From: Armillaria gallica
Lineage: Eukaryota > Basidiomycota > Agaricomycetes > Agaricales > Physalacriaceae
NCBI GenBank assembly: GCA_037576215.1
Contig: JBANDB010000017.1
Span: 744,001-808,000, forward strand
Direction: 5' to 3'
DNA: 64,000 nucleotides
Shown: positions 10,641-21,683 of the stretch, piece by piece
Layout of the letters: each line of letters starts with the position of its first letter
Position numbering within the stretch: position 1 is the first letter of the stretch
Position numbers and translations under genes: made by a program
The notes under the pieces: model-generated
The model's input: only the letters and a program-made list of their open reading frames with translations
Databases searched by the model: none
What the model was told of the DNA's origin: nothing

Positions 10641-11288
10641 CTCCTTTGCCGCACTTTGGAATACCACACCTCAAGCTCGCTCACCAGCCACTCGACCCCT
10701 TGAGCGCACCAGACTTCATTATCCTCTTGAAAGGCTGTCTTTGCAGGTTCCATAGCCGTTGTCGTGGTCGTAGCAAAATCAGCATGCCATCAACGGATTC
10801 CTTCGCAGCAGGATATGGCCGTAAACTCCTAGTGCTTGTTGGCGTCAATGAAGTGGGTAGTCCAGAGTAGCGTCGTTGTCCTGCTCCTGAGAAGATGTAT
10901 GGTGAGCTTCCGTGGTACATGCATTCTGAGGGTAAAATACTGTGCCCAAAGGTTTTCAGCTAGCGGTTCATCGCTTTCTCGAGCTTGACGTCCTCAGAAA
11001 TACAGCTCTGGGTAGTAAAAGCAGAATATTCGAGCGACGCTAGGATATAGGACGGCGGACGGGAAGGTGCATGCTGAGAAAAAGCGAAAGGTCGCGTTCG
11101 GAATGGTGGTTGCAATTGAGATCGGATTTGAAACGTCGCATAGACGCGTCGGCCCGACCACCCGATTGTGGGCTCTTTTGCTTCCTACCACCATCATGGA
11201 CGCGACTACTCCATTTTTCTGGGAATGCTCTCATCCGTTTACCCTTTTACTTTTATAACGAACCAATATCTCTGTATATGACCCACAT
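10641..11288 (-). other. Duplicated segment with small overlapping open frames
   Basis: Three copies (10646, 45960 and 62214) keep short open frames on both strands. Examples are a minus frame with EWLVSELEV in the 45.9-kb copy and a plus frame of about 62 residues with GPTTRLWALLLPTT (11067, 46374, 62637). Because the copies are recent, open frames here carry little weight and no family was recognised. Confidence 0.25.
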
Positions 11289-12553
11289 CTATCGCCCGTA
11301 CTTGTACGCCTCAAGTAGTGGATGAAAGAGCGCGAAAATATTGGTTGGCTTTTCGGCATCAGGTGCTTTCTTTCGTAGAACAACATATCGGGGAAGCCGA
11401 TCATTTTCTTTTTCAGAGGTATCTTTAGTTTTTACTAGCAAGACGACTTCTATGTACTCGACACTGCCTACCACCTTCTATGAGCTTCTCTTCGCTTAAC
11501 TTGAGGACATCATGCTTGGGCAACAATTTTGTGGGAGGGCCCAAGAAAGCGAAGGAAACCACGAGCGGACGACCGTCTTCTTCCCTGACGACGTAGCCTT
11601 CATCGGTGGTGGTCCGTGCGCCGACTGTCTGTGGGAACGTTGAAACAGAGCGTCGCAGCCAATGATGGTGGTAGGAAATGAAAGGTGCTGGGGATACAAG
11701 GAGACAGGAGAACGAGTACTTCCCTTACGCTTAGCCTTAGACTACAAATCCTTTAATCTATCCTAGGCTTCCGAGACCATTTCGAGCGTTGAAAATGTCC
11801 TCTTTCCTTGTGTTCCGCATCTCCAACTGGTGGCCTAAACCTAGCTTAAGCTAGCGAAGTGTAGCATAGCCTTGAAAACCTACCGATGAACATTGCACTT
11901 CGGAGCGAGCGTTAAGATCAAGCTTGAGACCAGATTAGCATAACGTAGCATAAATCCAGTCTAGCATAACACGAGACCTAGACTTTGTAGAATTAACATA
12001 GCGTAGAACTACCGTACTCATAGCACTAGCTAAGATTAGCGTAACACAGAAATATCCTATCTGAAGTCATATCTGTAAAGCGGGCGAGACACAATTCTCA
12101 GATCCAGAGACTGAACACATACCTTCCCGCGTTTGCTACGACGAGGTCCTTCCATCCTATCGTTAATGCCATCATCGTCACCACTCTTGCGCTTGGTACC
12201 GCCAGTCTTAGCCGATGCGTTCGCAGCCATCGCAGCCATCGTGGCTTTCCTTTTCGCCTCCTTCTTCAGGGCATTTGCAGCCCGTGTTGCTGCTGCTTTC
12301 TGTGCATTGCTCAATACCGGTGGCGCATCATCCTTGGGTTCCACAGGCCGCAACTCTTCTTCAGGTGGCTCCTCATCGGCAGACCCTCACACCACCTTCT
12401 CCTCCACGGCATTTGTAGCCTTCGCAGCTTCTTCAGCTTGCTTCACGGCGGCGGCGGCGGCGTCCTCCTTCTCTTTCGCAGCCTTTGCAGCTTCTCCAGC
12501 TCGCTTCATGTGCTTAGCATTGCAAATGCGGTTCCCGTGTCGCATCTATTGAC
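11289..12553 (-). pseudogene. Family V Lys/Ala-rich protein, copy 1
   Basis: Unrecognised minus-strand gene, present three times. The first exon (12553 to about 12120) encodes a long Ala/Lys/Glu-rich helix (AEEAAKAAK-type repeats). It is followed by AKTGGTKRKSGDDDGIND and a basic RRSKRGK that could be a nuclear localisation signal, ending at a GTATGT donor. Downstream exon sequence (about 11700-11289) shows FLGPPTKLLPKHDVLKLSEE, then in another frame EVVLLVKTKDTSEKEN and FALFHPLLEAYKYGR at the end. This copy carries a TGA inside exon 1 (near 12385) where the other two copies have an arginine codon. Either the gene is dead or translation starts below it. The function is unknown; a nuclear, coiled-coil-like protein is inference. 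Confidence 0.4.
11820..12050. repeat. Degenerate TAGCATAAC-type repeats in the family V intron
   Basis: The short motif TAGCATAAC and variants (TAGCATAGC, TAGCGTAAC, TAACATAGC) recur about eight times with irregular spacing between the two exon blocks of family V. The same arrangement is found at 47130-47340 and 63400-63590. Confidence 0.6.
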
Positions 12554-12995
12554 TGAGGCTAGAGTGAAATGCATGCACCGAACCAATTGTTGAGATGTGT
12601 GCGGAGAGCGAAGGATCTGCAGAAAGGTGGGCGTGCAAAGAGACGTCGACGGACGCGAGCTGCGGGGGAGGAGTGACGCGGAGGAAGATCTTGACTTTAC
12701 GGATGGCGACATGGATGGCGTCGATTCATCAATTACTTATTTGGTATGTCATAGCATAATGTCTATTGACTGAGGCTAACAGTGATATGCAGGCAGCGGA
12801 CCGAGCGTTGAGGCGACGCGTGCGGGGAGCAAAGGATCTACGGGAAGTGCGCGCGCGAGCAGGGATGCCGACGGGCATGAGCCATTATTAGCCTGGATGG
12901 TGCTTGGGGAGGAGTGACGCGGAGGGTCCTGTGACTGTAAGGGAGGCCATGAAGACCTGGAAACGCAAACACTGAGTCGAGGCGAACGGGACCGT
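12554..12995 (+). repeat. S repeat, copy 1, with an internal duplicated segment and an intron-like sequence
   Basis: The segment consists of two related blocks. Each contains TGACTGAGGCTA followed by a GCACCGAACC/GCAGCGGACC-type sequence and a basic GAGCGAAGGATCTGCG stretch. Between them a plus-strand frame reads EEDLDFTDGDMDGVDS and is followed by a 49-nt sequence with GTATGT and CAG ends. Further copies lie at 43170-43480 and 47760-48165, with a short remnant at 28870-28960. It could be an exon pair of a small basic protein; no family was recognised. Confidence 0.5.
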
Positions 12996-13606
12996 GGTGA
13001 TAGGTGGTGATGAGAGAACAAATTCATGGTAAGCCCTTGAATGAGAATTCTTCAGAACGGGAGGCATGGCTATATCGAGCTTTGCAGATGCTGGTTGCGA
13101 GCGCAGCGAGTAGAATTGATGGTCGTGGTGGAGTGGAGGAAGAGGACTGGTGGTGGTACCAGCGCAAGGTCCCAATGGTGTCGTGGTGGGCGGCTCTTCG
13201 GGTGCGTCCGCGGAAACAAATCATCGCTCAGAGAGGAATTCAACGCCCGACTTTTTCAAATTCAGGTGCCCAGCTCGGCTACTAGTTGCAAACTCCTGCC
13301 GACAATTATTATCAGCGATTCCAGCATGCAGATTCAGGACCACGACAAGAACGATTCTAGGCCAATTCAGGAACAAAGATGTCTGGCGAGGTCGAAAATT
13401 CTGCTTGCCAGCAGCCTACTTGGACAAACTCAGCAAGCCGCAAGAGCATAAGGCTCTCAGGCGGCACTAGCCAGACAGGTATATTGATGCCTGACCCACC
13501 TGGAAAGGTAATACTTGATTAGGTTTCTGCGATGGACCAATAGCAATATGACAACAGCTTTGTTCTGTGACTTGCATCACTTTCATTCTCTTGTATACAG
13601 CTCACG
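12940..13606 (+). promoter_or_regulatory. Repeat P upstream of DUF6535 copy B (probable promoter region)
   Basis: The 5' flank of DUF6535 copy B is made of a remnant of the 80-bp minisatellite (GAAGACCTGGAAACGCAAAC) followed by repeat P. It ends about 100 bases before the start codon. The P hairpin here is CAGGTA-TATTGA-TGCCTG (13476-13493), a one-base variant of that in copy A that still pairs as G-T. Just before the ATG all three complete genes share a stretch with CTTTCATTCTCTTG or a close variant and ATACAGCT, so the true core promoter is probably there. Confidence 0.5.
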
Positions 13607-16600
13607 ATGTCTAGTCCTCGGGAACCCGATCAAGCGTCATCCAGCGAGTCGAAAGGGAGGGTGGTCGATCCCGCCGAGCACCCGGACATCTCTGACGGTG
13701 GAGGAAATGTAGATGAAGCCGACAAGGACAAGGACAAGGAAGATGCGGAGCCAATCATTGAGGAGAGTGCAGTCAAGCCTCCGAATCCCGCAACGTCCTC
13801 CTCATCCAGCAAATCGAAAGGGAAGGCGGTCGATCCCGCCGAGCACCTGAACATCTCTGACGGCGGAGGAAACGTAGATAAAGATGACAAGGACGAGGAC
13901 AAGGTGGACACAGAGCTAGTCGATGAGGAGGTGATGTACAATGCGGTCAAGCCTGTGAATCCCGCAACATCCTCCAAGGCGAAGAACACTTTCGGGATGC
14001 CCAGAGCGCAGCCTAACGCGAGGAGAGGTATTATACCGTCTCTACATTCACAGCTGAGATCTGATGGAATTTGTTAGGCAACGACCCATCCAACTATGAA
14101 GAGATGTTCCCCGAAGATCCTATGTACGCAGAGACGGTGCCAAACGCCAGAGTGTGGAGGACACACCAGGCAGAGAGTGCAATCCACGATGCAAATATGG
14201 TTGAAGAAATTCGGGATAACCTCGATGTTCTCCTGGTATTTGTGAGTGAAATGTCTATCATCTCTGCTGTCGCTAATAATATCACCATAGGCCGGTCTTT
14301 TCTCCGCAGTTGTCACGACTTTTGTTGTCCAGACGTCCCAGAGCCTGCAAGCTGATTATATTCAAGTCTCGGCGTCTCTACTTTTCGAATTGGTGCTCGT
14401 TCAACGTGCGATCGCCAATGGCTCTCCCGTTAACACGATCCCAGTCTCTTCGCTCAACCCTCAGACCGCATTTGTACCCGCAGCTACAGATGTCTGGGTT
14501 AACGGATTGTGGTTCACCAGCTTGTTTCTCAGCCTGACAACCGCATTGGTAGCTGTTCTCGTGAAACAATGGCTGCATCACTATGTTGTCCTCCCCTCTG
14601 GGACTCCACGCGGGCGGTGCTGCGTTCGACAGTACCGATATTTGGGGTTCCAAAAGTGGCAGGTTGAGGTCATCGTTGGTGTACTACCCGTTCTAATGCA
14701 TCTGGCTTTAGCATTGTTCTTCATTGGATTATCACTCTTCCTTCATCCCCTTCGAGCTGCTCTGTCATGGGTTGTTTGTACGGGAACCATACTGCTGATT
14801 GTGGCATATGTGATTGTGACCATTCTTCCTATGTGTTTTCCACAATGCCCATACCACACGCCACTCTGCGATCTCGCATACCATCCCTTCATTTACATCA
14901 CATCCTTAGTTCAGAAGCACTACCATCAACTTCAGCTTCTGCAATGTAGGTGTAAGAAGAAAGTGCAGTCAATAGTGGGCAGAGTCACCAGAACCGATGA
15001 TTCTGGGAACAATTCTGAAAGTGATTCTGGATGCAATCACATCACGGCTAAGCCAAACTCCTTGAAGCAGCTCGAGCTCGACACAGTGGAGAAAGCATCG
15101 CTTCAATTATCGGTCGAAGTGTTGCGGTGGCTATTATCTGCCTCGTCAAACCCTGCAGTTCAGAGTATTGTCGTGGAATCCATAGGTGGGCTACCTATGG
15201 CAGCTCTAGGAGAAGTGGAAGACGTTTTTCGTGGCAGTCTATCCATTGCTGATGTTCAAGAGAATCTACTGATGTCGCTGACTGAACAGGGTGACGTTGA
15301 CTGGATGCGTTCCCCAATACCGAGCATACCATTGGGAATGGGGCGCAAGTTTGAACGTCTTGTTTGCTCTGGCATGTTCAGTTCCAGGGCAAAGCACCCC
15401 TGGGCCGTCATTCACGTTCCAGACCAACTGGTCCAACATGAGTTTGGTGCTACTCTCGTAACCCAGATTCCAAAGTTGTGCAAACTCCCTTGGCGCTTGA
15501 GGTTGTGCAAGCCTAGTGTGTTTCTTCACAGTATTCTATCCCTTGAGACATCAGCAAGGTTTCCTCCCATCATTTGGAAAAACCTCATCCAGTCAGCTAC
15601 CGACTCCTGGGACCCCGACCTCTACCTCTTTAACATTGATGACCAATTCCCAATGCTCCTTTGTTCAGCCGTGGCTAGGAGTAGTATTGTTAGGACAGAC
15701 ACCCCAAAGCAGCAGCTATTTGCTTCACCGCTTGTTGTAGACTTTGAACAAGCAGTTGAGTACTTTCCCAAGACGGTGCTTGAGTATATGATGTGTTGGT
15801 TGCCGCCGCCCAGGTTTGATCTGCTTCCTGGGGAGCACCTCAAGTGTCGGGTGTTTGCAGCTTCTATCCACCTCGTGATCCATAGGGTTTCACGATCAGC
15901 TGCAGGCACAGACATTGCCCAAACCTCTGAAATCTCTTTGCAGCTGCATAAGCTGCTCCATACATTGTGGCTTTACACTCCGGAGAATTTCGAGCCCGTT
16001 TGGACTTGGAAGATACTCGAATCGGTCATCATGAATACACCCATTCTCAGCCAGGACGCAGTCGATTCAAATTATCATGTGTCCTCCAGTTGTGTCCTGG
16101 ACTACTGTGGAAGAATCATGCAAGACCTGAGGTGTAACTTTGCTTCACATATACATGCTCCTTCACCTGCCCTTCAGTTGCTTGTCACTTTCATGACCAT
16201 GCAATGGTCCACACTCCCCACCTCTACCAGGACTAGAGATGTGTTGAGCTTCCTGATAATATGTCTACAACAGTGTTTTTGGCCTGCATATGAGGCATTT
16301 CAGCAAGGGTGTTTGAACTTCTTTGCGACGCAACCGGTCTCTTCATGCCAAAGAAGTTCATGGTCCGCATCGCTCTTCAGGGCATATGTTATTGGCATCG
16401 CTGTGGCAATAGACCTATCTCGCGATGATCCCGAGGAGAAGAAGCAGATGATCTTGCAAGTGATTGACCATCTTCATCAGCCTGCAAATCTCTTTCTTGT
16501 ATGTTCTACCTTGGCAATGTTCACCCGCTCGGATGATTCGGTGCTTGAACTTGCAGGAGAACCCGATATTATGACAGCTCTTGCTGGAATTCGGACGCGT

Positions 16601-16912
16601 CATACCGCATGGGGTGATTGCCGTCAGAGTCTTCGGGAGTTGGCTGCAGATAAAAACTGTTTTGTTGGATTAGAGGGAGAAGAAACAGATATCGAAGAAC
16701 GGAGGTGTAATATACGCGCAGCTATCGAGAGGCTAGAAACATTCTTAGATAGGCCTCCTCAGGCCACAGCGAGTTCGGAATTGGTACAGTTGCTTCCTAC
16801 CCTACTTTCTCTTGATGTTGCTGAAGAGTCTTTAGCCAGGGCCACCGCAACCTCAGTCTTGGTCAGATTGCATAGGTCACCTGCTACTTTGTCGACCACG
16901 ACAACAGGATGA
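13607..16912 (+). CDS. DUF6535 membrane protein, copy B
   Basis: Three exons (13607-14027, 14078-14241, 14291-16912) joined by introns of 50 and 49 nt with GT/AG ends give about 1068 residues. Residues 1-140 are acidic and Ser-rich and probably disordered. Exon 2 and the start of exon 3 hold the DUF6535 entry (VWRTHQAE, then EIRDNLDVLLVF and AGLFSAVVTTFVVQ, the first membrane segment). Further membrane segments lie near residues 264-288, 322-348 and 355-377. The remaining 650 or so residues are a soluble, helical region of unknown fold. The ATG was chosen because exon 1, both introns and the preceding ATACAGCT are shared by copies B, C and D. DUF6535 proteins are multi-pass and of unknown function, expanded in mushroom-forming fungi. 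A membrane location is inferred from the hydrophobic segments. Confidence 0.9.
13628..13985 (+). repeat. Duplicated exon-1 segment in DUF6535 copy B
   Basis: Two successive units of about 168 bp, each starting near TCATCCAGC and coding for SSxSKGKAVDPAEH, ISDGGGNVD and a KDEDK-type acidic run. Copies C and D have a single unit, so this is an in-frame duplication peculiar to copy B. Confidence 0.85.
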
Positions 16913-17199
16913 GGAACACGAATTGAAGGAAACCGTTTAGATGGATTTCCCCCACATTCTCATTGAAGCTTTATTACTTTGCGAATGATCTTAGCCTCAC
17001 GAGCTGAGGACTGAGTCTGTACTTACACATCCGCCGTGATATTGGCGACTACTCGATTCGCTACCAACACCCATGCCATTGGCTGTCGTTGTATACAATA
17101 GATACAAAGATGATAATTGCTACATGATTGATCTGTGTGTGCTGAGGAGAAGGTATATCAGATCTTCAATGCACCCTCAGTCGACCGCTATACAATACG
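16913..17199. other. 3' flank of DUF6535 copy B
   Basis: Non-coding sequence shared with the flanks of copies A and C and with the extended tail of copy D. It contains CGTTGTATACAATAGA and ends in GGTATATCAGATC. It lies between the convergent DUF6535 and family Y genes and probably carries their 3' ends. Confidence 0.55.
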
Positions 17200-18053
17200 A
17201 AATCATGCGGCGGGTTGATGTTGGTAATCGCTTGTAGCATTCCGGAGGACGGTTTACTGCGCAGGGTTGTACGCTAGAGCCGTTAACTACCGATGAATCA
17301 GCATAAACAGCGGGGCCTTATAGGATAACCATCGACGTACCAGGAGCCGTCGAGGAAGAACTCTCGCGTTTACTGGTAGTCGATGAAATTGTGGATGGTA
17401 GAGACTTTAGCGTTCGCACTGTATCAGCTAAATGACACATCACCTAACACAGAAAATGCACAATAGGACATACCTGTGAAAGATAGGTCAACGACACTGT
17501 TTCCTGGCGCAGCTCCTTCAATTCCTCCTGGATGTGTTGGGCAGTAGCAACGGCAGTCTTTCCGCTTTCGTAGAACTGTTTTCTGCATCGACTAGCTGGT
17601 CATAATGGCTGTAGACGGATTTGTGATGTGATGCATCGGAGAACATAGCTCGGTGGTAGTCGTAAGTCATCTTACTCAGACTGAGCGTAAAAATATCAAA
17701 ATTGAAGAGTCCTGTGCGCAGCCTCTTTCGGAAGTCTCAGACCGATCAACTTGCCAGTCGAGCAAAAACCAAAGTCATGAAGGGCCGTACCGTAAGACAA
17801 AGGCATGTATCGACGCGAAGCGTGGACATCCGCAACCACACGGTCTTTCGCCATGCTTAGTATCGTATGAGCATGTTGTTGGTTCTACAGGGGCGGGGTG
17901 AGTATCCTGGCAGACAGTCAGATCGACAGTCTCATGTGAGGCATGACAAGGGTGCAGTGGTGTCGTGGTGAGCGAACCCACTGGCTCTTCGGATATGCGC
18001 TTCGCTGGGTCGGACATCCCTGGATCCTCACCACGCTCTGCCGATGAGATCAT
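17200..18053 (-). pseudogene. Family Y, copy B, frameshifted
   Basis: Same layout as the copy at 2274-3174. The upstream Pro/Ser-rich block is at 18053-17775. The coiled-coil block near 17480-17650 is broken by the loss of one base, so the EEL-KEL helix falls out of frame. The Ser-rich last block is degraded and interrupted. The upstream frame ends early, at the position where copies A and C stay open. Confidence 0.4.
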
Positions 18054-18224
18054 TGTTTGATGAGGAGGTACGATTTCGAGGTTGTGGGTTTAGGCCTGGC
18101 GTTGCTGGTCCTGTTGTCAACTCTGGATGAAATGCAAGGAAGTTCAATTCTCCCAATATAGAGTTGAGAACAGATACTAACGTATTATTTTTGCAAGTGT
18201 AATTTGATTTAGCGTTTGAAGAAA

Positions 18225-18585
18225 AAGTGTCTGCGGAAACAAATTGCTCAGAACCGCTCGACTTTTTCAAATTCAGGTGCCTGGCGAAGCTACTAGTTGG
18301 GAACTCTCACCGACACCTATTATCAGCGATTCCCGCGCGAGTATGCAGATTCAGAAGTCAGGACCACGACGAGAAGACTGATTCCAGGTGGCAATTCAAG
18401 AACGAAAAATATTCTGGGCGAGCACGAAGCTTCTGCTTGCCAGCAATGGAAACGGTTGTCTACTCGGACAACCTCAACGAGCTTCACAGAAGGCTGTTAG
18501 GCGGCACTGGCCAAGCAGGTAAATTGATACCTGACCGACCTGGAAAGGTGATAGTGCCAGGTGGAAGCGCCTTTGAGGGTCTGAC
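18225..18585. repeat. Repeat P, downstream copy of module B
   Basis: Direct repeat of the sequence upstream of DUF6535 copy B, about 5 kb away and in the same orientation. It has the landmarks ATTATCAGCGATTCC, CTGCTTGCCAGC and GGCGGCACTGGCC and the hairpin CAGGTAAATTGATACCTG. Confidence 0.8.
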
Positions 18586-18599
18586 TATCGAGGGTGGAG

Positions 18600-19010
18600 G
18601 CCATAGTGCTAGTAGTGAACTGCGAGAGACAATAGATGGAGTATATTAAAAATGAACTCTCTGAAGAATCAAGGAATGTCCAAATCGGTGCTAGTGTATT
18701 TTGCGGGCCATCCAACGATTTCGTCAACGAGGTTACCCGGAAGTGAACGAGACGAACGAATGCAAGACCTCGTTTCGTGATAGCAAAAAATGGAGATATC
18801 CATCGCTATAGTACTCGTAGACATTGTGACGACGGCGACTAAGGAGCGTTGAGCAGGAAAAAAATAGTACAGAATCAGATAACGCACCTGCAGATTTCTC
18901 AACCAGTGGCATGACCATTAATCTCCCGATGTAACACTTGTTGATCTCTGCACTTGTCGGTAGCGACTGTCTTATGACTCTGCTGCTGTGCCGTGTCGAT
19001 AAGCAGGTTT
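18600..19010 (-). pseudogene. Family W, copy B
   Basis: Homologue of 3692-4130 with the 49-nt intron-like segment retained (GTGCGTTATCTG...CCTTAG on minus). The downstream frame is broken compared with copy A. No domain was recognised. Confidence 0.3.
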
Positions 19011-19082
19011 AGTCCGGAAATGCATGTTTGTGTTTGATATCGAAAAGCCAGGGAGTAAGGAAGGTCGCGTCTAAGCTGCGGC

Positions 19083-21490
19083 GTGCGTGAGTCGACTCGA
19101 GAGCGAAAGGGAAACCCAGTGAATGACGTAATAGTGCCGGTCCGCTACCAACGAATCACTGGAACTCCTTCCCACACCTCCTTTACTCCGTCGCAACACC
19201 TGTCTGGCCAAGTTTCGCGTCTCCATTCCTGCTCTCCCTCGACGTTTGTACGAACAAAATTACCGGACAAGAGAATCAGGGCATACGAGACACCCTTGTT
19301 GGACAACTGGATGCGCATCCTTTCCAATTATCGTCGTCGGTGATTTGTGGTGTTTTCGTTTGGGCTCTGGTTCCGCTCCACTTCGTGTAAAAGCATGAGA
19401 AGTGATTCGGTTAACACCTCGATTTATTGTTCGACGACGAGTCCCAAGATTGGTGAGCAGTCATTCCTGGTTATCCCTTTCCACTTCAATCCAACTCTCT
19501 CAAGCGTATCCATGGCCATGTAGTAGCCTGTTAAACCCTCAACTTTCCCTTCTCCATCTCGGAAATAGCGGAATCGATCGTAAAATTACACCCTCCCGAT
19601 TCCTCCGCACCGTCGAGCAGGCACAAGTAGCCTGCACGCGACCTAAATCTTCTACATACCCGCCAAGGTTCTTAAAGACAGTATATTCCTCGACATGTTC
19701 CACGGACACGTCATTTCGTGGATCAATGCATGCAGGCTGTTACGAATATGTTACGAGACATTAGCCAGGGCCTGCATCACAAGAAACCAATTGCTATCAG
19801 GCTCGAGCAAGCGTTTGAGAGCTGCTAAGCCCAACTACGAAGCGAGGATGTAAGCATGACTTGGAGTGTACACAGAAACCTAAACAGTTTTCATGCAACG
19901 AATATAGGTACGTTTCTTCTGGACAGGAAGACTTCGGCTAACGAAAATTGTTCTAGTTCACAGATACAGCCAACTGATAGAAGACTTCTCTCCACCGCCA
20001 ACGTCAACAAAGTTTCGTCCTTATCTTCTCACCCATCAACTACAAACCCCGACTGTTTCTCTACCCCCCATCCGATGCTCTCCTCGTCGAAGATATTTTC
20101 CATGACTCATTGATTACTCCACATTCTTATTTCCTGCCACCGATCTTACACCGTCGAATAAATATTCGATAGCCCTGCTTTCGCAAATGACGAACATCTT
20201 CTGGTCGTGGGACGATTCAAGGAAAGACAATCGTTGCACGTGAAGGGATGTGGTGGTTGGTGCCCTAAACAGCATGAAGATGGGAAGGATAGATATTGAG
20301 GGGGAGGTCAAATAAGCAAGAGGTTCTTTAGCGGATCGACGTGCTGGATGTTTTCCGGTACATAGTTCCTCTTTTGCTTTCCCTTTGACTTGTGATTTAC
20401 GGATCGTTTGCAGAGGTGAACTGTAATCCGAGAAGCTGCCGAGGGCGTACAATGGACGTGTTTCAAGGGTGGGACCAGATAATCGTTCGGATGTGATATC
20501 GGCCGGGACGACGAGGAATGATAACGAGATGTCACCTCCAAGTTTAATGCATTGTCGATCCAGTCCAAGGTGAATTTCTCTTTTGTTTCACGTTCAATAA
20601 TCCAGGCTCATTCTTGACGATTCAGGCTAGTGGCGCTATTCAAGAATACCCAAGTGACATCGTCGTGTCGGTATAAAGGCGATGACGGCGAGCTGATAGA
20701 ATCGAAAGAAGCATCAACATCACCAGGTTGGCCATTCCACTTCATCCTTTATAATCTATGCTCAGCGTTCTCTGACAGTTCAAAACCAGCAACGCTACGC
20801 GAAGCTTGCTAGGTGTGCGACCTCCCACCCAACGCTGGTGCCATCGTATGGGCGTGCCAAACTGAACGACGACATCTCACCTGTCACTAAGAAAAGAAAA
20901 TCGAGTGGTTGGTTCGTCGTAACGGATGATCAACAAAGGTAGGTCCCTTATCTCTGATGGGTGGCTGGTCTTGATAAAAGGTATCAGAAATGCACGTTTG
21001 ATGCAACTGCTTCGTGGATCAGTATAACACACAGGTATGGCGAGGATCGCTTACTGACAGCCAAGGGACCGTTGTCTCTATAATTGCCGAGATTGCCGAG
21101 ATGTACTCCCAGCATCCCTTTGAGGCTATGAACATGGAGACTCGTGGGTACCGGCTTCTTTCTCGTCACCCACTGGATAACCTTGCGCCTGTGCATTACG
21201 GTACATTTACAATGCCCGACGAATCTTGGGGGGCTATTCCATTGTGATTCGTGGGACGAAACAGGGACGAACGCCGAGGAACTGTGAGTTGTCTCGGACA
21301 ACACTTTGCTTGATTCTGATCGCCTGTGAATGTATGTAGCCGAACTGTTTGGAAATACGCGAATGCTTTTCACTCTGTAGGACTTCATCACTGCGACCTT
21401 GAGCCGAGGAATGTCGCTAAAGACCGGAACGGGTCCTTGCGTATTCAAATCGTGTCCTTGCGGCGAACTTGAGGGTCTTTGCAAGGTTTT
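19083..21490 (+). pseudogene. Protein-kinase-like gene (family K), copy B
   Basis: A degenerate multi-exon gene, also present at 35440 and 57190. The N-terminal part reads, in broken frames, FLRTVEQAQVACTRPKSS and TDTSFRGSMHA. Introns of about 49-56 nt remain (e.g. GTACGT...TTCTAG near 19908, 20939-20987, 21284-21339). The 3' part carries NLAPVHYGTFTMPDESWGA, then across the last intron AFHSVGLHHCDLEPRNVAK. The HHCDLEPRNV stretch (21386-21415) matches the catalytic loop (H-x-D-x-x-x-x-N) seen in fungal kinase-like proteins of mushroom genomes. The expected D-F motif after it is lost, and a TGA ends the frame at once. Several stops upstream make it a pseudogene. Kinase ancestry is well supported by the loop; substrates are unknown. 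Confidence 0.55.
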
Positions 21491-21683
21491 CGGTTCTCTG
21501 ATGGAATGACGGTAGTGTCAAACGTGATTTGGTACTTACGACTGTAAATAAGTAACTTTAAGGCAAAGTCAGTGCTGACAATAGCGAAGACTTACCTCGC
21601 TCGGCGGAAGGAGATACGTCGTCTCAACGCTGATCAGAAGGCTATGGAGGGAGCATGAAGCAAATGGCAGCACTTCTTCGAGA

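Larger units (their letters stand above)
8340..12550. repeat. Segmental duplication, copy 1 (LRR gene to family V)
   Basis: This stretch recurs nearly base for base, with scattered small indels, at 59900-63996 (running off the window). Its part from about 10390 on recurs a third time at 45715-47750. Non-coding and coding parts are equally well conserved, as expected for a recent DNA-level duplication rather than selection on genes. Confidence 0.85.

Noticed and set aside
12133..12552. 139-residue Ala/Ser/Phe-rich plus frame
   Set aside because: It is the antisense of the Ala/Lys-rich exon of family V. The minus frame has the basic motif, a proper donor site and is kept in three copies.
13000..18580. 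DUF6535 cassette as an LTR retrotransposon (direct repeats 5 kb apart)
   Set aside because: There are no TG...CA ends, primer-binding site, polypurine tract, reverse transcriptase, integrase or short target duplication, and the DUF6535 gene has two spliceosomal introns. Unequal recombination explains the direct repeats better.
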